A DNA stretch of 64,000 nucleotides from Paragonimus skrjabini miyazakii (GCA_014338405.1 JTDE01000255.1:191276-255275); one strand, 5' to 3'. Shown: positions 15,201-30,200, counted from the first letter of the stretch. The notes: generated by a model from the sequence alone, not told the origin. Numbers and translations are program-made.

Positions 15201-18200
15201 ATACTATGCAAATGGAATAGCCACAACCGCCAATGGCTGTGTGCCCCCCAAACGCTCTGTAATAGCACCCGTTCAGCAAAACCGTTCCTGATAAATATGT
15301 GCCTCGCTTCAACCATTGGAAAACACGTTTATCACATTGAACTTGGTGTTCTTTATCACATTAGTGCCATTCTCAAGGGTTGATTGATTCGCACCGGAGT
15401 GTATGCATTACTGCTCAAACGTACACAGATAGGTAGTTCAAATGGACTCCGCTTAGTTATCATTTTTCACGTACGGAGAGCAATTTGGCTAACCTTCACA
15501 GTTTTGAATAGATTCGTATAACGCTGCGTATGAATTTGCACTAGTCTACAAGGTCCTCCTCTCCCCATAAGCACTAGACTTTTCATATCCTAAAATGAAT
15601 ACTAATGAAAAATATAAGATCGCTGCACTATACCGACTACCTCTATACCTGTATTGTCTAACTAATCGAAGATGAATACGGTAATTTGTCTACTGCAGTG
15701 GTGTTAGTAGTCAGGAAAAGCCCCACTTAAACCTAATGCAACGCTGCATTATTTTAACGCAATTCTCAGAGCGACACTGACAGCAAGGTAGACACATCAT
15801 CATACATCGTTAACAAATCGTAGGACGGGAGTGGTATTCGGCTCACTGTGTTGATTCAAAAACAGCAACCTAATCGTAACAACCGGTTGAAATTTACACT
15901 GTAGGCAACGGTGCGTACTGGCAAAGTTAATAGCCCCTTAGCCATTATCCTATCGGTCGAAAGCGCCTACCCTAGTGTACTATTAGCCAATTCAGCTCTG
16001 ATCTGTTTCACAGAGGGTGGAGCACCTGTTGTCAACGTCCTTCTAGCCGAAACAGTTTTATGCCAAGAATCTTGTCTCCGTTTGCTTGTACTCTCGTCGA
16101 TGAAACTTACTGCGTTAGTAGTCCCGAGTTCTACTAAACTATACTGCACAAGGCATTGGAACGTCTGTTTTTGGTACCCACCGGATGATCGGCTTCCCAA
16201 AACGATTCGATGCCAGTTCACATTGATTGTCCGGTTAATCTACCGGCGGTGTGCATGCTGGTGGTGAACGGATGGCCAGGATGTAAAAGTATGCAACAGG
16301 CTGTTGACTGAAAAATAGTTTTAGCGGCCAAGAAAGCGTGTTGCTTCACCAAGAGTTGTCGAACATGAGTTTGATTGCAGAAGGGAAGCAGCACCACGGA
16401 CCAATGGGCTCAAAGGAAAGGCTGACGGCACTATCGTGATGCATTACTTCAGCTGGCAGACCAAACCTACGGCTACTAAAAGGGGCACACAGCCTCGCTG
16501 TTTTGATTTAAATAGTGCAGCACCACACGGTTTACAGAACTAAGTGAAATGGCTGACGTGTGAAATGTTCTGCAGTTGGTCGAAGAGTCATTAACCATGT
16601 GGTAATGGAAAAACATGAACGTTAAGCTATCGGACAACTGTACCCATAAAAAAATAGCTACATGAAGCTAATTTCCCTGTCACTGCATATAATATAGCGA
16701 CCCCTGAAAACTGAAACCACAGGGACGTTGAAGACAGTATGAAACATTCGTTCGGGAAGTGAACAGGTGTGAAATCCTCAGAATGTGATAGCAATGGAAG
16801 TTAACAAAATAGAAAACGTTTTTGGTGTGCTTTAACGCAAATCTTCGTAGTGAAAACTTTAGTCGCAATCTATTTGATTACGAATTTGTGACTGCTTGTA
16901 CTAGGCAATAATACCGCAGCATGTTTTGCAAAGTATGTCCTGCAAACTCAGTTATCCCCGGAAATAGCTAGAACTAATTAATATTTTCGGTTTGGCAAGA
17001 ATAAGGACTTCAAACGCATTTGGTTCATCCGAAAACGATCCCAACAATACGCCCTGGAAAATAAGTAACTTTATTCTGAAATGTATATTCTAATACCTCT
17101 CAACCAAATGAAAGCAGTTTGCGCAATAAATGTGAACTGTAGCGGGTGTATGAATTGTTATTAATTGTCAAATGCATCGACCTTTTCGAAATAAGCTTTA
17201 ACATCAAGGCCTTTTATCATTAGGTAAATATGCATTGCACTCCTGTGAGGACTTCCTTCCGGAGTCAACAATGCCGAACGGAAACTTAATAACGTTGACT
17301 TTTAACGTACAAAAATACAAACCCAGTGTATTTTTTTTATACTATACTGTAGCAGTTCGTTCTCTAGGTACTAAAAACTACTACCTAGTGAAGACTGCTC
17401 TCTGTATTTCTCAGAGGTGGCCTATAGGGAGGATTACCACTGTACTGATAACCAGTGTGACAGGTTTCTACATTAGGAAGAACCCAGCTGTGAAAATATG
17501 TTTCGGCTGAATTTGTGGCAGCACAGAAATTGTTTGTTACTACCAGTAGAGTAGCTTAGAAATTTCATACTGAGATTCACTTACCCTCAATATATTTGAA
17601 TTTAGTTAAAAGAGATGTAAAAGTCAACCACTCTGTTTAGGCCGTTGAGAACGGATAATGGACAGACGTTAAACTCTCAGTGCAGTCGTCTGCTTCGTAA
17701 ACTTTAAAACAGGTGAAAAAATGGCGTGGTCAAACGAAACCCAGCAACCCACTGGAGGCTCCGGATGTGGTCAGCATGCGCCCCATAGCACGCGAGACTT
17801 GCAGCTCGTCTAAATCATCTTCTCCGGGCTCTTTTAGTTTCTTGGCTTGATCCGGGCTGCGTTGTGGTGTATCGTTTGTCATTTGTCTGCCACGGGACGA
17901 TTGGTGCTCAGATCCTGTTAGACTGCGTACGGAAGCCGCTGATGGAGGCTCACTGGGAACACGGATATCCGTACGAATGCTACTTTTTGAACTAGTCATT
18001 GTAAAGTCTTCCGCCACGTGAACAGACTGGGTACGCACCACTGGGGGACATTCTTGATCATAAACTGGAGTTGGACTTCCCACATGTACCACACGACCTC
18101 GACGAACGGGTGACTGGGGCAACCAAAGATGAACGAATCAGATGATCATAAGATTGGTAGGCAGATTTTACTGGAAAACCCAAGAATAAAAACAAAACAA

Positions 18201-21200
18201 CAACAAAACGTGCTGAACAACACATCGCTCGCACTGACCGTTGGTTCACTCGCTTTTTTGTAAGCTACATGATACACTCCGTTATCACCGGTAAGCGGCA
18301 TCAAATGAATACTACGACTCAAATCATTCAGTTCTTCGTGGCCTAATTCCGCGGTAAATTCTTCGTCGTCTGTCCGCACAATGACGATCTCACGTGATTG
18401 GCCTAAAGATCTGGCCGCGTCCTTTTTTGCTCCCAGTGATGTAGATTTATGTGATCCTGTAGATGAGCCAGATCTTGATAGTGGACGTCTAATCTTCAGA
18501 AACACAGGAATGTCTGAAGAACGTGTAATCTCGACAATTTTTGGTTCACGTTGAGAAACTACTGCTAGCCCATTCTTGCCACGACCAACTTGGATAGCAG
18601 TAGAACGGACGCGCTTCCTCACTCGCTTTCGTTTGCGGCTTGGACGACGATCCTCAATATCATCTTGTTTTATGAGATGTTTTCGTTTACAAAGAATACC
18701 GTGATCGGAAAAGTGATTAACAACTCGATCATCGAACGCTGTCTGCACTAAGTGTGATTGGCTCGCGGTGGCTTTGGCTACTGTTGCTCCATTATATATA
18801 TATTTATGTTTTGTGAGGCCTGGGTGCCGTGGCTGTTGCCTCGGAGTTGGCAAAGTCAGGTCACTTTCAGCATTATCGTTATCACTTTCTCCCAGCCACC
18901 GTTCTCGTGCGATATGATTTCTGGTTCGCTCCAAAGAAATGGTTCTCCTAGATGTGACAGGAATAGACTGGCTGTGTTCTTGTGGTAAATTTAAACTGCT
19001 ACAACTACTCGCGACAGATTCATGTCGTTTTAACTTCATTTGATTGCACTCGTCAACAAGGGTTCTGGAGTCTTCGGTGGCAAATTGCAACAAATCACCA
19101 GCTTTCATTACAGGCATAGAAAATTTACTCATCTGAATAGGCTCCGAAACCTCGCAAGCTTGAGACATATCTCTCATGGGCGCGTCTCCAGTTGCATACG
19201 AAACATTCGTAATCTAAAATCCAATAATTCGGAAGCGATTCCGAGATAAGGTTAAAAACGCTTCGAGCTAAATAAATGAAACAGTGGGTCTTGACTGAAT
19301 TCAAGCCAACAAAATAACAGATATCTACGGTATACATACACAACTAACTGAATAATTATGCACAGCATAAAGCTCGGAGATCTCAGATTTCAAGGCGAAC
19401 ACCAAATTCAGTTTTGCTGTGATTTACGAAGTGTATTGGCAATCACTGGGAGTAATTCTTTGCGATGATTGGGCTCAAGTGTGACAATGTTGATCCCCGT
19501 AGTACAATGAAGGCGCAGCCGACGGGAAACGTACAGCAGAGATAAACACACCTCCTGTCAGTGGGTTAACTTCAGCTGTGGTTAGTATTTTCTATAGCAG
19601 AATCTCAGTACATGAGCTTCCGCGGCCCGTCAAACTGTTCCACAGGCAAATCTTTAAAGACTGCATGCATTTGGCCTATATAAAAATAAAGTAGCCTGTG
19701 ATAATCTGAGAATATCGCTTTATCAACTTTAATTGAGCAACCACTCGTCCATGTGCGAAACAGAGATTAATCACACACCTTTTCATGGGTTCAACTTTTC
19801 TTCCATGAAAGTGGAATCTCCTGCGTTAATAGTCAGCGTCCCTGGCAAACAACCAAAAACGTCAAAGTTTGTTTCTACCTTTTCTGTTCACAGGGGTTGG
19901 CATTATAAAACATTTTCTCCCTCAAATACATCAACTGTGCTTTACTTCTTAGGGAGACAGATAGTTGGTTTATATCCGTGGCTTGTAGTCAATTTTCGGT
20001 ACCTTCAAACGTCTTCTGCTGCAATGTATTAAGAGTAACCTGATGATCAGCGCCACTTATTCAGACAAGCTTGGGAACCGCCGAATTCTGCGTGCTCGGC
20101 TCAGTCAAACACAGGTTGCATGACAGTTCACGTTATCAAGAGGCCACATCATCTTATTCCATGGATTACTGAGCTGCCTAAGAAATACATGGACATTGTT
20201 GTAGGTGTTGCTACTTCGTTAGGTTCGTCCCTTGTTAAAAGACTGACCAGGGCGAAAGCAAAAAAAGAAACATAACTAAAACCTTGGAAAGAAGAGTGGG
20301 ACACAAAGTTGCTAGTAATGTGAAACAGTACTCAGCATCACTAATGAATACTAAAGTGTGAGTAAAAATGAAAGAGACAGGTAGTGGAGGTAAAACGGCC
20401 CTGTGAGTCTGAAGACTAAAACATTTGTGTTTCTTATAGAATAATCAAAAACTGGAAATAACTGTAGACAACCGATAGCGAATGGAAGATATATCAGGAT
20501 GGCAAAGAATAGTGTAGACGTTCGCCGATTCTGTTGGTAAAATTCCCGGTCCAAGCACTTTCAGAAAACACAACGTCTCATCTCTTCACTATTTTCTTTC
20601 GGCCACGCTTATTTCTCACTTTTAAGGCAATATCTGGTCTCTTTGAGAACAGCATTTTAAACAATAGAGACTACTTCAAGAATCCTCAACCAAGACAATT
20701 TCTCAACCGGATTCTCACATTTATGCCATTAACAGGCTTGTGGACTATAGACATCTACCTACCTCATGGGAGAGGGGCTTGAGCGAAGTATTTGCTAGCT
20801 AATTACAACAGAGAGTAGTAATCTTTGATACTGGCAGACAAATTGCCAGTTCCTTGTTCCTTGACCTGGAGTATGGTCTTTGACCATCGGATTTCAGGCA
20901 AATGCCTACTAGCATGACTACTGTAATCAGTTAAAGAGGACCTTTTGGTTGGAGTTTGAACGGAGCTCATTTTTTGTAAAAAAAAGAATACGCTGAAGAA
21001 ATTCATCTCAACCACATATTTCAGAAGTTAAACCTACCTCTCATCAGAACCTATTATGCACACTGTGTCAAGAGTTGTAATGTAATACAATATCCCATAA
21101 AAACAGACCTCAAATGAATACGAATATGAGGCATACCTTTCCCGGAGGTGACGGCTCGCGCATTTCCACAGGTTGAACCACACGCGTTGGTGAAAACTGA

Positions 21201-24200
21201 GAATGAAAGTTTTGTCATTCAGAAATTAACAACTCATTTAAGTCGAAAATAAAACGCAAATGGTTGTTCTCAGTGCTGGAAACTATTTTCACGGCACAGT
21301 GAGAGAAAACCAACGGGGCTTATCACTGGGATAAATTACAGATGGCTCAAACGCGGTAAAATGTAGTAGTGATCTCCAATTAATACGCCACGTAAATTAT
21401 CACTGGTTATTCACAGAGAAGCTGGTTAACATAAATTAAACGTCGTTTATACCTACATATGACTTCTGTGATTAGATCGATTTTTCAGCCGATCAATTTT
21501 GTCAGGAAATATTAAAGTGCGGATTTATCGTTGGTAAAGCTCGTCCATAGTGCCACGATCAACACTTGAACTGCAGTTCATATTCACATGAAACATCCGT
21601 GTTAACTATCGTGCATATAACCGTAATAACAGGTGTCGCAAGCTTACCACATCTAAACGCCCGGTCACATTCGATTGTAAGTAAAGCTGAACTTACCAGA
21701 TAGCACCTAGGGAAGAGAGTTTACTGCCGGTTACCCTCAGTCAGTGACTCTTCCAGAAAACGTTTCATCAGGCCAAAACCTCAGATTTCTTCTGGCCGGT
21801 TGAAAAAAAGTTTGTCTGCTACCGAGTACTGGGGGTGTTGTTCGAGTGTAAAATGAAGGCTACTCACAGATGATAGCAGATCCCGCATTCATTTAGGACT
21901 TCCAAGTAAATAACTTCGAAACAAAGAATTACACTGCAGGTTGGCTCTTGTTTGACGCCGTGAATGGTCTATATTTTTGCTATGAGAAGGATCTGAACTC
22001 CGACCCCCATCCTCAGTAGATAACCGAATCGGTTTATCCAAACAGGAAAACAACCATCAGTTAAAAGTAGTGTTTCATTCGCATGCTTGTTGGTTTATGA
22101 AACAGGGTATCACCAGATGGTCTTTAAATCAGCTGCACAGTTCTCGATCACCTTACCCTATTGAAGGAGAATACTAGGTTATGAGCTCAAACTCTCTTGC
22201 TGTTCAAAATATCGCTGATAGATTCTGCCACAAATGTGCCTTGTTACAAAATAAAGGCTCAAATTGTTTTATTTTCACAAAATCAGTTAATATCCGGCCA
22301 GTGAACAAAGGGGTTATAGGAAATACGCATCAGCAACATATTTGACGAATTATCAGCTTTAAAGTAAAGAAAAATACTATAGGACCACCTATTAATCAAC
22401 TACTCGTCGGAAGCTGTGGTCATTTTTGTTTGTTGCAAAGATAATGTGCGAAATAGAAAAGAAATGGAGCTCTGTGGGCAATTTTGCGGGCCAAGTATCG
22501 GTTTAAAATGTCGCTTGACGTCACATAACAGAATTTAAGGTTATGGAATACACCATAACGAATCCCGTATCCTTCTGTGGTATGAACTTGTTCGATTCAG
22601 TGTTTATCCAAACCCCGAAAAGGTAAAAAAATCCAACAATGAATCATTGCAACATAGCTTTAAGATATAATGTAAGAACTGGATAAACAGCATCAGTAAT
22701 TTCTTCTGTTATATGTTACCAAATCGATAAAACCAGAAAAACAGATATCTCAGCGATACTAGGCATTTTCAGTTTATTGAAAAACCAGCATCCTTTCCAT
22801 AGAAGAGCAACAGTTATTAAGATTGCTGTTGGGTGACAGGCGTTTTTGCGTTTTCATTGGTCTTTCCGTTGCTACATTCCCTGGATCGGCCTTAAGTAAT
22901 TCGCTTATTTAAATCTTACACGTGTTCAAACAATTTGTTTTGATCATCACCTCTTACAAACGCTGTATCTGATCACCGTTTTTGACTGATTAGCGTTGAA
23001 CGACCTTATTTCCGCTCGCAGCAGCTTGTGTTGTGTTCGGATTAGCTGGAATGTCTCCAATCAGGAGAACGTTCCAGTTTTATTTCAATACATACTGGAT
23101 CAGTCAGGTTGCAGCTTGAGATGTCGCATGTGCCACTGATATCAGTCAATGGCAGACCCTGATTTTTTCAATAATGATGTACTTATATGTCTGAGTTTTT
23201 GTCCCATGAATAACAGTTGTTTATTGCAACCTTTCTGCGGTCTTGTTATTTTTTACGCGGAAGGTTTGAATTCAAGTAAAATTCCTAAGGCTATTCGGAG
23301 TCCATATGTCCAAAGAGTACACTCTAAATGATGAATGAACGATGAGGTTTTACTTTTTCTCACATATATTGCTCTTACACTGATACTATATCCAGATAAA
23401 GCGGTGCTAAGCCAGTTTTCCCACGACCGGGTTTCGGGAAAATAAACGCCCGTGTGATACTAGAAGAAAAATCGTACCGACCCGAAGAGCTTGGGCTATC
23501 GACCTCGTAACCACGTATCAATTCTTAGATCACTAAATCCCAATTACGCACAGCAATTATCACCTTCAGACATTCCGTTGAGTTCATCATCATCTGACGG
23601 GTTTCAGACTATTCCACTAATTTCTTCACTTTTTCTCACCTTACAGCTTGACCTTTGGCGAATGTAGAGCCGTCCTTCAAATTGTGCACAGAGGCCAGCA
23701 GCCTACTGAAAGATGTGTCACTGGTAAAGCAGAAAGGAATAACGCATTGCAGGATCCCGCAGTTCCTTTAAGCACCTGATGGGTTGACAGCATCCAGTGT
23801 GATGTACTGAGAACGTTGTTAGAAATAACCTTTTATCGGTTTTCCGTCCTGTCCTACAGCATTAGCAATATCTCAACACTACTAAGTACCTCAGGGGCAG
23901 CGTCGCATAGTTATATCATACGGGTCTAGCATGAGGAAAAAAGAGTTTGCTACACAGAAGCTTACATTGGGTGACTCGAACGGGAGCAATTTTGTTGATG
24001 CATCAAAGTATTTTTGAAAATCTGACTGACTAATAAAAGTTCAGTGGTAACCGCTGAGAAACCTGAAGAAGCTAATGACTTTAACAACGTGTACGTTTAC
24101 CATAAAATCCTCATCTTCCACAACTGATGGCTTCTAATTTAGTTGCTTGTAGCCGAGATATACTGGTTAGTTATTTTAAATAAAACAGCTGCCCATATAA

Positions 24201-27200
24201 CGCTCCGTAAAAAAAACTCTTACACGTACAGTCCCAAACAGTTTTCGTACCTGTTCGAAAGTAATCCGAAAAAGATCTGGATCAGCAATCTTTGCTTGCA
24301 ACGTTAAAACCTCATCAACAAGCCCGCCGGCGAAATGAATTGTGCTGGTGACAGACTGGGTCAGGTAATTACTGTGAGCTACTCACTAAAACCCTGTTGG
24401 TCTGAAGAAACAATTCGCCCCAGCTCGCCAACTTTCAGTGGTTGTGCTCACAGGGAATCAGGAACTCACATAATACTACGTTTAAGGGCCCCGTGGTAAG
24501 CGAAGTCAGAAAGCCAGAGATATAGAAAATGAGAGTTCAAGCCGACAGTTTGAAATTTTATTGTTTCGAACATCGTTTACACTTTATCTACCCGACGAAA
24601 CCAAGCTTGGACAAAACCAATCGTGGAGCGTTTACTTGAGAGTAACTTCACGAACCGTTATGTATTTACCGTTCCAAATCATCATGACTGTAGCCACTGG
24701 AAGACCAGCAACCTTAATTATAACGTATCCACTCAAATCAACTGAGCGTTGGTATCATCTGCACTATAGACAGCAGTAGACTAGTGAGTGATCCTGGCAT
24801 CTATCAGCTATATAACCAGAAAAAGAAAGTCACAAGCGAAAGAAGAGGGAGAAAGAAAACTCTCAAAACACTATCTGAACTTCGATTTACAAAACGGCTG
24901 ACCGTAACTTAGAACCGAACAATTCAGTTATAAATGGGGATTAAGCGACTCTTTCAAGGATTGGGGTAGTCAGTGCCCCGTTTCAACAACTGCCACTACT
25001 TCACTTTCTTTCAGTCACATGGCAACAAATCAGTGAACCTTTCAGCCGGTATTTTCTGTTTCTTCCAATCAGATAGTAGTTAGGCTCCAAACCCAGACTC
25101 TGAGCAGGACCCGCAAATTATAATGTTATGTTATGACATCTCTCTTCATTGTCTTACCTGAAAAACACGATTAGTTCTTCAAAGAATTTAACTGGAATTA
25201 TATGTATATATGTACATATATAAGATGAAACAATTCGAGCCCACGACATAGGGTACAGAAAAAGACTGACGTTTATAAATGTTGCACATTGGAAACTTTT
25301 ACGGAAGTCAGTGATTATTGACCCGATATTGTTTAGATCGGTTGTTTTAGGGTTACGGACGAATACCAATTGGTCGCTTTCTGGATGACACTAATTGTAA
25401 AAATGTGTATTTTCTGCTCAGCACTTTTTATTACCAAATTAATCCCACTCGCAGTTTGTTGCAGCTTTGTATTCATCTTCAGTGTTCGGTCGACCCACTT
25501 GAAAAAGTAACTACATGACTCAGTCTCCTCTGTCATCAGAACTCCACTGATGCTTATCTTTTAGATATTGAAATTCGTATTCCACTCATAGGGATTGTAA
25601 GGGGAGCAGACTAACGGGAATTCCGGCATCGTTTCAAGATAGGTGACCTAATCATCATAAATAAACGTTCAACTCGTTCGATAAGCTTGATAAGATAAAA
25701 AATAACTTTGTTCATGACTCTCGGATATGAACTTCTCAATTCGATGGAAGTAACATGAGTTACTTGAGGGAATGATTTAGTAGATGAGCGAAGTTTATCT
25801 GAATGCAAAGCCGCGATCACGTGCGAGTACTGATCAGTATGTTACAATGCTGTCTAATGTACCAAGTTATAACGCAATAGTTGGAACTCAGTAATGTTTG
25901 AAGTATTGTATCTTTTCGACTCGTCTGATCACAATAGTAAGCAGGCTCAAAGCGCGATATGAATTAACCCCCACACCTGTCATTAACAGAAAGTCCAAAC
26001 CAGTTACTCTTGAATAAAATGCCTAAAACTCTCAAACGAAATGAAAGATTAGTAGCACTCTTGGATAACAATAATACTAACTCGTGTCAATCACCATAAA
26101 CTAACGAAACCTTCGTTTTCAGAGATCAAGGACAGAATAAAAACAAACCATCAGGTATCATTAACATACTTTCCTGATTGGTGACTGTTCGCGCACTTCT
26201 ATCGGTAGAACGACACGTTTGGGTGAAGGCTGAAGGAAAGTAACATTCACATTTGGAAGTCCTCTGAAATGCGATTATTCAATTTCTTACAAATTAGTGG
26301 ATTACCATTCGTTAAAAAGTTGAGCAAGTTGAAAAGTGAACAGCAGTCTTCAGTACTTTGGCAGGACTATAAAACTGAGGAAACTTTGCATCTGCTGTTT
26401 TCCAAATGTTACATCAACCGGATAATACACAAAAGGATGTGCAGTAATTTTGAAAAGACAATGAGGCGGCTGATATGTTCATTTCAGCCAGAAAGCCAAA
26501 CAAACATATTTCTGTTGGATACTTACAAGCAATTAAGGAGTTAGATTGTTGGAATCACTTGCACCTTTCACATTCAAATAGACGTTTCTCAGTTGCTTTC
26601 AATCAAAAAAAGAGTAGGGTGTCCCTTTTGTAACGGTTTATCGGCTAGTACTTCCAAACCGCAAACAGAACGGATATGGAAGAACATAATGTGCGTTGTG
26701 CTGATGCTCATTACTAAGCAATTCCTTGGTTAAGCCATAACGAGTTAAAAAACCACAAGAGTAATCAGCTATAAGTTCATATTTTTAAGGAGTGCCTTAC
26801 ACACTATGTGGTGGACCAATCCACCACATCTGCAACTTCACTCCCGTCTGCAGGTTAAGCTATACGATCAGTGATCTCCAGGAAGAACAATGTTTCTTAG
26901 AACTTACTAACCAAATATATTCCGTCATTCCCCTTAAACGTTCACACCTACCAGAAAATTACCGTGATAGTAAAAAAGTAAAAATTTGCGGAACACTTAA
27001 ACAAGAGCATATCACTAATTTATAGACTAATTTAATACACTTTTTGTCAAAAAAGCTCACTGGGCTTAACAAAGCCAGCAAGCTAAGGCTTACGCACGCA
27101 GTGTATGCAACAAACACTTAAACGGAAACTATAAACATTTTGCCAAGGCTTATGACCGCTTAGAAATAGGTGAGTGGTTCGCAAATCCAAACCACAAATA

Positions 27201-30200
27201 CATCGCTTCCAACGGATGCAAGCAAATTTGAATTCGGTATAATAATCTACATAAAATGCTGCCACTACAACAAAACATACAACACCTTGAATGTTCGGAA
27301 ATAGTTTCTAACATCCGAATGAAAAGTGCACCCCAAGTTTCACCGTGGACTATTTTTTGCTATTTTAAGTTAAACATTGCTTACAATTGATCTTAGCTAT
27401 GACAGTCAAAGATTTTCAAAACGGTACAAGCTTTAAACAGAATTACTTCCCAGAGTCAAGTTTTAATGCGTAGCAATTCTAGACTTACAATACCAATGTG
27501 CTGAAAGTTTTGCATAGTTATCGGATGGGATCACAGTCATTATTTTGAATTGCAACGATCATTTGAAATCTCACTTCTGGAAGGAACGACAGGAAATGTT
27601 ACATTGTATCATTTCAATTTTCCGAGGGCATATTTACACGTGAATTTCCTCAAACATACCATTGTTGGCAAGTCGTCCACGAGTTCACCCAAATTAGAAG
27701 CGTCTGTAAAGTTAAGTAGTTTAAAAGAAGGAATTTGCATCAGTTCTTTTTCGTTGATTGGGATAGGGACACATCAGGCAAAATACAGAACGCTAGTATG
27801 TATATGAGATTAACAAAAATAATGCACCGCAGTATTCACCGCGGCACAGTAAACAATATCAAATAAGTGCCCTGCTGACAACCAAATTTGCCTGTAGTCT
27901 TCCTTTAAAACGAGTATTCTGATAAATTTACTCATACAAAAGTGTTGATATCTATATTTTGCAGCGTTTTGATTTTGCTGGAACAACACTGTGTTACTGA
28001 CAAGCTTTCAAAACACGCCATCAATATCAGAGAACTCATCAAAGTTAGCATGCGCTACATTTATGGCATCTTATATTGATCCCATCTGTTACTGATCAGT
28101 CTCATAAATGGTCGTATAAATTTTACAACACACTCCGATTAAGATTACGAAGCAAGCGTTGTATGTACCTAGATGCACAGTGGTGCCCACATCATCATCA
28201 TCATCACCGTCATCATAGACAGCAATACATCAGTGGTTCACACTGATGCTTAACTGCCACACAATCATGAAGAAAAAAAGGGAGAGGATAGGGGACCTAA
28301 CCATTAAAAAATAGCTACGTCTACATTCAAAAATACAACATCAAGGCACCTACACCTTGCAAACAAACAACCAAGCTGTAAGTGAAAGTAAAACGTCATC
28401 AGCAAGACAACTTCCTCACGGCTTTCACTGCCCCGCGTCATTAAGTGCACTCACTTCACAGACAACTCGGACAAACAACGACAACATTCACGCCACTGAG
28501 CTCGGTTAGCTGCCATCTCAACTAAAGTCTCAAGCCACCGACTCTCTGAGTCGCGAGGGCTCCAACACGGAAGACGAACCCGATCTACAGTGACAAACCC
28601 CTTCGAGAACGCTTTCATTTGTCTACGCCAGGTCATCATCTGTCCACCGCGCACCTTACGCCAATCGGCCGCAGCGTCGGCAAACAGTGCTCGGTGTGGC
28701 AAGCGATTAGCTGGCATCCTTAGTACATGACCTAACCATCTAAGTCTGTGCAAGTGTAAGGACTGAACGAAAGAACTCGTTTGACAATAAGTGCCAAACA
28801 CCCGCTTCCTAACCTCCTCGTTGCTTATTCGTTGGGGCCACCCGATACGAGCGATTAAACGCAGACATCGGTGGTCAAATACCTGAAGACGGTTCACGTC
28901 CTCTACTCTGATCGGCCATGTTTCGCTGCCGTAAAGTAATACAGCCCTCGCTGTTGTCTGATATGCGCGACCCTTAAGCTTCAGAGAGATACCTTTCTGT
29001 CGCCATAAATGCCTCAGATTAGCAAACACCGCCCTAGTCTTAGAAATACGCGCCACTATTTCATTCTCTACACCTCCGCCGCCGCCGCTGATGCAGCTTC
29101 CCAGGTATACAAACCGCTCAACAACTTCCATGACTTCATTATCTAACATTAAATCTACGTAATCACAGCAATCTTGCAGAAGCACTTTGCATTTCGAGGC
29201 TGCAAAGCGCATTCCGAAGTACTTAGCAGAACGCGAGATTCCATTCAGCGTTGCTTGTGCCGCTTGAAGGTTGTCAAACAGCAACACCTTGTCGTCAGCA
29301 AGGAGCACTCGCCAACTCCATATGAACTGCACCCAGGCATTTACAATTAAGCAAGCAAACGATGAACACTGATTGTTGCGGTGTATTGCCACGGGTGCGC
29401 TGAGACTTTCGTGCCGAACTTCGTGCGCTGAGACTTTCGTGCCGAACTTCGTGCGCTGATAATGACTAATTTATAGATTTAGCCTTACTGTACTAGGGAG
29501 GATCATCAGGAGGACGCAGAATGGCGCAGGTGCACCGTTCTATTTGGACTTCGATGTCAGCTTCAGACAGCGCTGTTCATTTCGTAATCTTGAGTTAGAA
29601 TATCTGCGTGACAACTTGCCAATAAATTTATTAAAACGAATCATTGCAAATGTAGTTTTGTCTAAACAGCTCAGTAGATATTTCCAAAACTCTCAATTTG
29701 CATTCTGCACAGTAATTACAACTAATTAAAATTGTCAACCCCATTGCAAATAATCCCTTCCAAGTTCACACTGACATAGGCAAAACTACTTTTAGTCATG
29801 TTTTTTGGAATGAGATATACAGCAAAAAGCTTGTGCGTGGCTTCTTCTTTCAGCTTGATTGCCTGTGATTTTCCTGTAGCTCGCGGCAGCAGTTCAACAG
29901 TTTCGTCGAAAACATACAGATAAGTTATTACCCATATGATGTATGTCTGAGACCGAACCCTAAATCACTGGCCATCGATGTGCGTGCATGACTATGAGAC
30001 ACCTAGTGCGTTTTACTGGTGGACTATGTTTTATCCATAAGCCACAACATAATGTCAAAATACGGGATGATTTGGATCAACAGTATTTGAAGAGTGTCAG
30101 AAGGCACATCCTTGGAGACAAAAATTGTGGTCAGAATGTCACTTAAAGCTGAGAGGCTGAACAATATGAACAAATGGGCTCCATTTTGATGCACAGTAGG

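Larger units (their letters stand above)
10718..17740. other. Intron of the DZIP1-like gene
   Basis: 7.0 kb. Contains RTE remnants at 13.4-14.4 kb, a short (AT)n run near 13788-13804 and the uncertain exon at 15971-16109. Nothing else is recognised. Confidence 0.6.
19214..26169. other. Introns around the duplicated 60-nt exon
   Basis: Two introns (19214-21136 and 21197-26169). Apart from the tRNA-like relic near 22.0 kb and a short TATATG-rich run near 25.2 kb, nothing is recognised. Confidence 0.55.

Noticed and set aside
20803..20990. Possible second copy of an exon-like motif shared with 25.77-25.80 kb (peptides near LRS)
   Set aside because: Similarity is only about ten bases and the acceptor near 20975 is poor; not enough to call a duplicated exon.
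21996..22010. tRNA gene call from a B-box-like motif
   Set aside because: Only part of a tRNA is visible; kept as a low-confidence relic.
28191..28215. CRISPR-like short repeats (ATC)n
   Set aside because: Simple trinucleotide tails of LINEs in a eukaryotic genome, no spacers.
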